From Zoroaster sp. YZ-2022 (lineage: Eukaryota > Echinodermata > Asteroidea > Forcipulatida > Zoroasteridae), in assembly GCA_029582265.1 (NCBI GenBank), contig CM055816.1:1240001-1304000 (forward strand): 64,000 nucleotides of DNA. The letters run 5' to 3'. Below the pieces are notes generated by a model. The model did no database searches and had not been told where the DNA came from. It saw only the letters and a list, made by a program, of their open reading frames with translations. A program made the position numbers and the translations under genes. Shown here piece after piece: positions 55,851 through 64,000 of this stretch. Each line of letters opens with the position of its first letter. Position 1 is the stretch's first letter.

Positions 55851-56849
55851 TTTGTATTCATTTTTTTTTTTTTTTGTTACAAAATGTCTTCACGGGTAAA
55901 GCATAATCAAACAGGGTAATTGACGACTTCTAGGATTTTTTTCACTGAAATTCTGCCCAGCTCTACTTGGCGGAGGTTTGCGTTCAAAAAGAGTGCTTTT
56001 CTAGTTTTCCTTATTTTCGTTGAGACTTGAGACGGGATTTTGATGTCATCCTCGCATTCCCGCCATGTATAAATGTTATTAAATAATTTTTGTTTAATAA
56101 TAACCAGTATTATTACCTTCCTTTAAAACATTAATTTGATGTAGACACGTATTTTTGCATTTATCCAAGCTGCATGTTTGGGAGTTAGAAGTCTGTATAC
56201 GTGAAGTCTATTATTGGATTGTTTGGATTTGTTACTTCTTCTGAGGGCGCTGTTTGTGAGATCACACATATTTTTGAATAGGTAAGATGTCAATAGTTAT
56301 TTCATTCACTGAAGACAAATTCAAATCACTATCACATTGGCTGCAGACCCTCGGGAATAATTCCAAACACCTAAAAAAAATAACAAGAGGTGTTCGGGTA
56401 TATCTCGAAAACCTAAATCATACATTTGCTACATTAGGATGAATGCAAACAAATCTATAGGAGATGTGACCCATGACCCATTTCCTGCATAAACATTAGA
56501 AATTATACATGTATTTGGTGGATTTGGCTCAGTGAGTAACTACACTCGAGTAATTGCGTGTGGCACATATGCATAATGTTCGTTGTGTTTGAGGCATTGA
56601 GTGCGCAATGTATTAAAATTAATAACTAATATTTAAATAGAAAAATCAATTAGTGATGAAATTCTTACGTCATTGTTATTTAATAGAGAAATCTGATACA
56701 TTCGTTATTAGAGAAATCTAAGAATTCCAAGGATTGTCTGAGCAAAATATGAAGTCATTCTGAGCTTGGCAACCTTTTATATTTAAAGTTTCATCGAAAA
56801 GAAGAAGAAAAAACTACAGATAAGTGTTTGTTGACTAAAAAGCACACGG

Positions 56850-57160
56850 TGTTCGTATGAACTTCCGGTTTAATCAAATTATCATTAATGATTTCCCAAT
56901 CATATTTTGCAAAGGTCTGTCATCTTTTATTGTAACAATATCAGTTTCACATTCAAAGGACCTATTAGTTTTGCATTAGAATGTGTTGAATTTGACCTTT
57001 CATTTAAACTTCCAGTTTCGACCGGAAGGAGAGGTCACATTAAGGTTATGTTTGTGTACGAAATGTCACATAATTCGCAAGCTTTAAGATGATGCAAAAA
57101 AATTGATTTTATCTTTTGTGGTTCATGAGGTATGATTTTTTGAAATAATAAACTTTGATT
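56850..57160. repeat. Diverged copy of the 150-bp satellite
   Basis: ACTTCCGGTTTAATC, CTTCCAGTTTCGACCGGAAG, GGTCACATTAAGG, TTTTGTGGTTCATGAGGTAT and GATTTTTTGAAATAATAAAC follow the satellite's order (61424 onward), showing an outlying, older unit. Confidence 0.55.
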
Positions 57161-57661
57161 TAGTGTAATTCGATATCTGATAAGATCATCATGACGTCAA
57201 AACTTAACAGATAACTACATGATAAGGTCTAAGTATGTGTCAAGTTTTAAGGTTCTGTGAACTTTACAGCTTTGAGATAGAAAAAGTACTTTTCTAAAAT
57301 GAGTCTTAAGGGAAGTTTTGAATGATGCTTGAAATGGATCTCATTGACTTGCGGTTTGAATAATATGCGAGTTGTATATTTAGGCATATAATATGATAAG
57401 TAGTTCTGATGATATGATGGTAATCTGCGAAGGGACGAGCAATAAACATACAACAGGATCTTGAAGACGATTCAAGACCACAAAGTGCAAGGATCGTGTA
57501 TACAAACAACCTGTAAAAGTTTCAGTTTGGTTGTAGACGAGCCATAATTAATGGGCTTCAACGTTTTTGTGCACAGGGACGGAGGCTAATCGGGGGTAGT
57601 GAGGTCTAAGGCAGGGAAGCAAGGGGAAGACACCTCCCCCACCCTAAACCAACCACTAATG

Positions 57662-57803
57662 TACTCTAAAAATAGTGTTGATTCAATATTTTAAAGTGTT
57701 CGATCAGTGACAGCTCTTTATAAAGTTGGATTTAACTTTTCAAAGTGTTGTCACTCACTGAACTCCTAAAAGGTTGATTCAACACTTTAGTTTTAAGAAT
57801 GTA
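57662..57803. mobile_element. MITE, TACTCTAAAAA ends (copy 2)
   Basis: TACTCTAAAAATAGTGTTGA at the left and, on the minus strand, TACATTCTTAAAACTAAAGT at the right. Shares GTGTTGATTCAA, AAAGTTGGATTTAACTTT and the AGTGACA/TGTCACT inverted words with 10621-10854 but is shorter. Confidence 0.75.
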
Positions 57804-58804
57804 TCTGCCGAAACAAAACTGAGCTAGAAGATAATGACAATTGTCATCCTGTCTGCAGAAAACAAATTCCTCTTGCTTCCTGGAAGGTACAACATGGCAC
57901 AAATTACAAATCCCCGGTGTGATCGAAGCAATATTTCAAGGGTCGTCTGCTACTAGGAAATTGTTATCAAAAGGAAATTACCTAAGCAAATTCAGAGGAA
58001 ACTAAATACCGGTTATGTTTATCCAGTTTCTTTAGCTAGATGTATAAAAACAAATATCTCTCAGAAACGTGAGCTTTCGATCGAATAAAATTTCAACGAA
58101 TGCAGTTGATGAGGTCGCCGTAAGGGGCTCAATATCTTTTTTTTTTTTTTAATTGTTTGAAATGTTTGGTGATAATCAGCATTTTCCGAATATTGTTGAT
58201 CACCATTAAAGGGCACTATAGCCACAACCTTTGCAAATTGTGTACATAAAGACATGATTATTGAGTATACTATCACAAAATTGTGATTTTGTTTTCAGCA
58301 AAAGGACAATAAATGCAGATATAATCACATCCATAGTACTGCTGATGTCGTAAATTTATATACTGAGCCACAATACTTTTAAACAAAATCGTGAAAAAGT
58401 TTCTAAACGTTACCAGAACAAATAAAAAGTGAATGAAAACAGACAGGTGTAAAAACAAAACTTAAAAAAATAAATAAATAAAGGTTTGAAAGAGCAGATT
58501 TGTTATGAAGTTTACCACTGGTTCAAAACAGTAATGTTTAAGTTTAACATCATTGGATGAAACGGCAATAAAAGAGAAACGGTTCTTGATAAGATGCTTG
58601 TAATTGTTAAGAACCTTACGGGCATAGAACATGATTTCTAGAAATTTGACAGCACTGAGAAAACGGGTTTAACATTAAAATTAGAGGAGAACAAGTTGAA
58701 ACGCAATAACACAAACACGTAGATATGAACCAAGTAATAAGCGAACACAGGTTCCTTTAAGAATGGCAGAGATAAAAATGCTTTCGGAATAACGAAGTCA
58801 GCTA
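57804..58804. other. Intergenic
   Basis: No recognisable gene or strong repeat. Confidence 0.35.
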
Positions 58805-59150
58805 CAGTGTCAGCTATCTGGAGAGAAATCGATGTTTTACAATTGTAAGTTCAAACATACCTTTTTGTTACGCTGCATTAAGAGAGGCAGATATAAAGTC
58901 AGAGATAAAGTTAGCTATCTAGAGGGAAGTCTATGTAATTCTTTGGTAAGTTCAAACATTATAAATTATATTATCAGCTTACTCGCTTGTTTAAATCAAC
59001 ACACATTAAATTTTAAAAAGGTTTTTTACAAACAAAAGGGGGTACATATTGGCATTTCAACAGTTGTACGAAGCTGCATTCAGAATTACAGAGAACGTGT
59101 CAACTATCTGGATGGAATTCGATGTACTGTAGACGGTTGTCCAAACTTAA
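58805..59150. repeat. Diverged repeats with SxVxYLxG reading
   Basis: AGCTATCTGGAGAGAAATCG (58811), AGCTATCTAGAGGGAAG (58912) and AACTATCTGGATGGAATTCG (59102) are related. In the plus frame they read VSYLERN, VSYLEGS and VNYLDGI, each followed by RC or LC. The 122-codon frame at 58832-59200 covers two of them. No family recognised. Confidence 0.4.
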
Positions 59151-59200
59151 CACTATCAGCTGACTCAAAACAATGGATTTTAATGAGTTTATTTATTTAA

Positions 59201-60419
59201 TACAGTCCCTAGTTGTCAGATGAAAGCCCATAATTTCGGTTTTAGGTAATTTCACAGAATATTCCTGAACCAAATATTCCTACAACCAAAATATGTTTAA
59301 AAAGACATATTCTGAGTTAAGCACCTTCCCCCGTAATTTCTGAACATTGCTATTTTCCTAGTAGAACGAAATTAAATTTCTTTCAAAAATTGTATTGATT
59401 TGTGAAAAGTATTTGACAGGGATATTGATAACTAGTAAATCAGTGAAGAAATGTGATGGAGCGTGATCATTACTTTTCTGGTCAAATATAAATGAAACCC
59501 AATGTTCTCTCATGATTATTTAACAATGATTCGATCAAATCAGAATTTTGAAAGTTATTTATTTTCCTTTTAAATGGAAAATAGAAGTAAATCATTTGAC
59601 ACAAAAATTAGATGATAAAATATCAAAAAACAGAATATAGTCTATGTATTTTGAAGGTAGTAGTGATCAAGCTTATATCAGTGGCATAAATTAGTTGTCA
59701 AAGCTGGGGGCAGTTGGGTGATTACAAATGTCCAGCTTGATGACCGCCCTTGAACCTCACCCCATCCTAACCCCTCCCCATCCCCAGTAATAATGGTTGT
59801 AGCTTTAAAAATTGCATTAAATATAATTGCAGTAATACATTTTGAATTCTGTGGAGATTTTTTAAATGTTGGGCCAATTTGGTATTTATTTAAACAACAT
59901 TTCAAAACAATGGTAGGCCAAAATTTATTTTAAAATAGAAAGAGCTACCGAGGGATGTGTTTAATTATTATTTTTTTACTGGGACAAAAAAGTGTGAATG
60001 ATTCTGTGGACCATCCCACTGGACAAAAGGTGTGCGTGTGTGTCAGAGAGATATATATAATATAAAACATTTTGTCTGTACAATCGACATATTATTGTAA
60101 ATAGAATTAACTGTCTTATAAATATAAATAAATTAGTATGTTATATGGAGTTGTGGTAGGGATGTGTGTGCATTCAATGGAGAGACATGAAGATCTATTG
60201 TGATTATAATTATGGTTGAATCAGCCAATTTGTAATCCCAATAACCCTACCCGTCCACGAAAGGTAGTTTTAGTATTATATTTATACCTTTAAGTGTAAT
60301 ATAGTTTTCTAAAAAACTATTACGTTGCTATCTTTTAATAATCATGCTTATTTTTTGATCGGTTTGGTAAAATTCAACTACTTTTGAGTGGATGAATGCG
60401 GGTTTTTCATAACTGGTTT
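59201..60419. other. Intergenic
   Basis: AT-rich; nothing recognisable. Confidence 0.35.
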
Positions 60420-60660
60420 TCTCTTGCAGAATATCCCAGAAATCACTCCATTCCTATCACGACAAATACGTAGCCTAAACATTGGGTACAGTTGACATCA
60501 CAGCACACCTGGTATAAATCATTGACACAACTTCAGAAAATTTCCATTCGATATTAAGTGTACTTTATCATTACGAACAATTAATTTTACTAAGATGACT
60601 TTGTTTTTCTCTTGCAGAATGTCCCAGATGTCACTCCATACCTCTGCCAAACACAGAGCC
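60420..60660 (+). other. Two related exon-like blocks
   Basis: TTCTCTTGCAG precedes AATATCCCAGAAATCACTCC (60430) and AATGTCCCAGATGTCACTCC (60619). Translations are NIPEITPFLSRQIRSLN and NVPDVTPYLCQTQSQF. Two acceptors with paralogous peptides suggest duplicated exons of an unknown gene. No matching donor was found. Confidence 0.35.
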
Positions 60661-60799
60661 AGTTCAGATTTCTGTCTGTTATTGTTGCTTTAGCTATTAA
60701 TCCTCGTTTCAACAGAAACAGTGGCAATATTCTTACATATTTCAACTATTGTATGTGCTCCAAATTGTTTGCAGTCTCTGTAATCTGATCATTATTACA

Positions 60800-61160
60800 G
60801 TTGAGATAAAGGTGCACCGTGCCTTTGAAGAATGTTTTGGTTTGATAAAACAGCCGTAAGGGCCTGGGGGTCTTTGTCATTTTTTCCCCTAGAATACATG
60901 TAATTGTAAGCTTCAATCAGGGGTTTTAAAGGCAATTTATTTAGTTTAACTGATCCCTATTCGAGATTTATCATTATTACTCAGTTACTATTTGGATAAC
61001 GTTGCACTCTGCCTCTAAAGAGTTTTGGTTTCACAAAACAGCCCTCATTATTTGCATTGCAAACGACCAACGTTTTTAGAATAAGTGTAAGCTTATTCAT
61101 TCATTGGTTTAAAGACAGTTTATTTAGTTTGATGGACCTCTATTCAAGATTGAGATTCAA
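60800..61160. repeat. About 190-bp diverged tandem duplication
   Basis: Both halves contain GTGCC/CTGCCTTTGAAGAATGTTTTGG-type blocks, CAAAACAGCC, TGTAAGCTT and CAATTTATTTAGTTTAACTG / CAGTTTATTTAGTTTGATGG in the same order. Confidence 0.65.
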
Positions 61161-61423
61161 AAGGGGAACATTAAAGCACTAGATTTTTACACAACTTGTT
61201 CATTATAGTTTGCAGTTATTTTTTTGGAAAATAAAAACAAAACAAACTAGATATATGTTTTTGTCACAACAAAAACAAGGTGTTCTGTTGAAGTTAAAAT
61301 GGTTACGTCATCAATTCGAAGTGTTGGAGAAGTCAAATGTTAACGTCTGTTGAAGTTCTCGCGAGAAGTTTATTTGAATACAATACAATACTGAATTTAG
61401 AAATTATTTTAATATTAAACTTT

Positions 61424-64000
61424 GACTTCCGGTTTGGACAGGAAGTAAGGTAAAATTGGGGTCACCTTTGTGTAAATACTTTTGACAATTAACAATCTGT
61501 ACAATGGTACAAAAATGTCAATTTACCTCCTGTGGTTGTTGAGATATGATTTTTTTTAATGTTAAACTTTGACTTCTGGTTTGGACAGGAACTAAGGTCA
61601 AATTGGGGTCACCTTTGTGTAAATATTTTTCGACAATTAACAATCTGTATAATGGTACAAAAATTGTGAATTTACCTCTTGTGGTTGTTGAGATATTATT
61701 TGTTTTAAATATTAAATTTTGACTTCCGGTTTGGACAGGAGGTAAGGTCAAATTGGGGTCACCTTTTTGTAAATATTTTTTGACAATTAACGATCTGTAT
61801 AATGGTACAAAATTTGTGTATTTACCTCTTGTGGTTGTTGAGATATTTTTTTTTTAATTATTGAACTTTTACTTCCGGTTTGGGCAGGAAGTAAGGTCAA
61901 ATTGGGGTCAGCATTTTGTAAATATTTTGGGACAATTAACCATCTGTACAATGGTACGAAAATTGTGAATTTACCTCTTGTGGTTGTTGAGATATGATTT
62001 TTTTTATATATTAAACTTTGACTTCCGGTTTGGACAGGAAGTAAGGTCATATTGGGGTCACCTTTGTGTAAATATTTTTCGACAATTAACAATCTATACA
62101 ATGGTACAAAAATATCAATTTACCTCTTGTGGTTGTTGAGATATGATTTTTGTTTAATATTAAATTTTGACTTCCGGTTTGGACAGGAAGTGAGGTGAAA
62201 TTGGGGTCACTTTAAAAAAAATATTATTTGACAATTAACGATCTGTATAATGGTGGGAGGAAGTAAAGGTCAAATTGGGGTCACCTTTTTGTAAATATTA
62301 TTTGACAATTAACGATCTGTACAATGGTGAAAGAATTGTGAATTTATCTTATGTGGTTGTTGAGATATGATTTTTTTAAATATTAAACTTTGACTTCCGG
62401 TTTGGACAGGAAGTAAGGTCAAATTGGGGTCATCTTTTTGTAAATATTTTTTGACAATTAACAATCTATACAATGGTGGAAAAAATTTCAATTTACCTCT
62501 TGTGGTTGTTGAGATATGATTTTTTTAAATATTAAACTTTGACTTCCGGTTTGGACAGGAAGTGAGGTGAAATTGGGGTCACTTTAAAAAAAATATTATT
62601 TGACAATTAACGATCTGTACAATGGTGGGAGGAAGTAAAGGTCAAATTGGGCTCACCTTTTTGTAAATATTATTTGACAATTAACAATCTATACAATGGT
62701 GGAAAAAATTTCAATTTACCTCTTGTGGTTGTTGAGATATGATTTTTTTAAATATTAAACTTTGACTTCCGGTTTGGACAGGAAGTGAGGTGAAATTGGG
62801 GTCACTTTTAAAAAAATATTATTTGACAATTAACGATCTGTACAATGGTGGGAGGAAGTAAAGGTCAAATTGGGCTCACCTTTTTGTAAATATTATTTGA
62901 CAATTAACAATCTATACAATGGTGGAAAACATTTCAATTTACCTCTTGTGGTTGTTGAGATATGATTTTTTTAAATATTAAACTTTGACTTCCGGTTTGG
63001 ACAGGAAGTAAGGTCAAATTGGGGTCACTCACAACTCGTGTTTCATCTACTTGTTAAGTTCTAAGTACATGCCAAGTTTCAAGTTCATGTGAAGTTTGCA
63101 AGTATGTGTTTGTTACCGGACAGTTATTGGGGAGAAGAAGAAGTGAAAAAAAAAAAAAAAACGAACAAAAACAAGATGTCTTCGCGCTGTAGCTCGAACC
63201 CCTACAAAAAAAAATAAAAATAGAGATTCGAGTTTGTTTACACAAACTCTAGGTGTTCGGGAGGAGGTAAAGGTCAAATTGGGGTCACCTTTGTGTAAAA
63301 TTGTTTTGACAAATAACGATCTGTACAATGGTGCAAATATTGTGAATTTACCTGTTGTGGAAGATTTTGTTTTAAATATTAAACTTTGACTTCCGGTTTA
63401 AACAGGAAGTAAAGGTCAAATTGGGGTTAACTTTGTGTAAAATTGTTTTGACAATTAACGATCTGTACAATGGTACAAAAATTGTGAATTTAACTCTTGT
63501 GGTTGTTGAGATATGATTTTTTTAAATATTAAACTTTGACTTCCGGTTTGGACAGGAAGTAAGGTCAAATTGGGGTCACCTTTTTGTAAATATTTTTAAA
63601 CAATTAACGATCTGTACAATGGTACAAAAATTGTGAATTTACCCCTTGTGGTTGTTGAGATGATTTTTTTAATATTAAATTTGACTTCCGGTTTGGACAG
63701 GAAGTAAGGTCAAATTGGGGTCACTTTTTTTGTAAATATCTTTTGACAATTAACGATCTGTACAATGGTGCAAAAATTGTGAATTTACTTCTTGTGGTTG
63801 TTGAGATATGATTTTTTTAAATATTAAATTTTGACTTCCGGTTTGGACAGGAAGTAAGGTCAAATTGGGGTCACCTTTGTGTAAATATTTTTCGACAATT
63901 AACAATCTGTATAATGGTACAAAAATTGTGAATTTACCTCTTGTGGTTGTTGAGATATTATTTTTTTAATTATTGAACTTTTACTTCCGGTTTGGGCAGG
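61424..64000. repeat. 150-bp satellite array, runs off the window
   Basis: GACTTCCGGTTTGGACAGGA recurs at about 61721, 61870, 62020, 62170, 62392, 62541, 62764, 62985, 63538, 63685, 63834 and 63983, mostly 147-152 bp apart. Shortened units start GTGGGAGGAAGTAAAGG. Each unit also holds CAAATTGGGGTCACC, GACAATTAACGATCTGTACA and GTGGTTGTTGAGATATGATT. An unrelated segment (63025-63250) interrupts it. Because 150 is divisible by three, long minus-strand frames stay open; I do not call genes. Confidence 0.92.

Overview
This is a eukaryotic, AT-rich, repeat-dominated window with standard-code exons, GT/AG introns, microsatellites and one 500-bp run of N. The frequent ACATGT-type motif, L2/CR1-like LINEs with ATT tails, a Penelope-like element, piggyBac, Merlin-type and integrase-core transposases, and a P2X7-C-terminal-like gene suggest a marine invertebrate, perhaps an ambulacrarian or cephalochordate. 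That assignment is inference and uncertain.

Only one gene reads as clearly intact: a three-exon minus-strand gene at 45350-47060 encoding a 240-residue protein with the cysteine-rich intracellular domain of P2X7 receptors. Other host-like material is broken or fragmentary: a HECT-like multidomain gene (10967-12861), SET-like and unassigned exons inside and next to a segmental duplication (29503-31549 and 36604-38327), and a truncated THAP domain (44270-44488).

Layout: 1-3.1 kb, decayed LINE and degenerate repeats; 3.2-4.7 kb, 86-bp minisatellite; 6.4-7.2 kb, nested foldback elements; 8.1-9.0 kb, LINE fragment and tandem repeats; 9.6-10.4 kb, GC-rich word-repeat island; 10.6-12.9 kb, MITE and HECT-like pseudogene; 13.9-16.3 kb, MITE, integrase-core transposase with a 21-bp hairpin satellite, and a Penelope remnant; 17.3-20.5 kb, piggyBac with TTAA ends; 22.0-23.0 kb, MITE pieces; 25.2-28.4 kb, an element and its internally deleted derivative; 25.7-38.3 kb, a cluster of short TTAA-bounded elements in and around the duplicated gene segment; 38.66-41.23 kb, a Penelope-like element with inverted terminal repeats and a 12-bp target-site duplication; 41.66-42.16 kb, assembly gap; 43.4-43.7 kb, tandem repeats; 44-47 kb, THAP fragment and P2X7-like gene; 48.4-51.6 kb, an LTR- or TIR-like element interrupted by a LINE; 52.5 kb, Merlin-like transposase remnant; 55.3-60.7 kb, sparse small repeats and a tRNA-like sequence; 61.4 kb to the end, a 150-bp satellite that continues past the window.

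The most unusual signal is a family of elements bounded by TTAA with CCCTAACC or CCCTCCTAC ends. Each interior is built by reiterating its own short word, the word differs between members, and one insertion has a related empty site in the paralogous copy of the segmental duplication.
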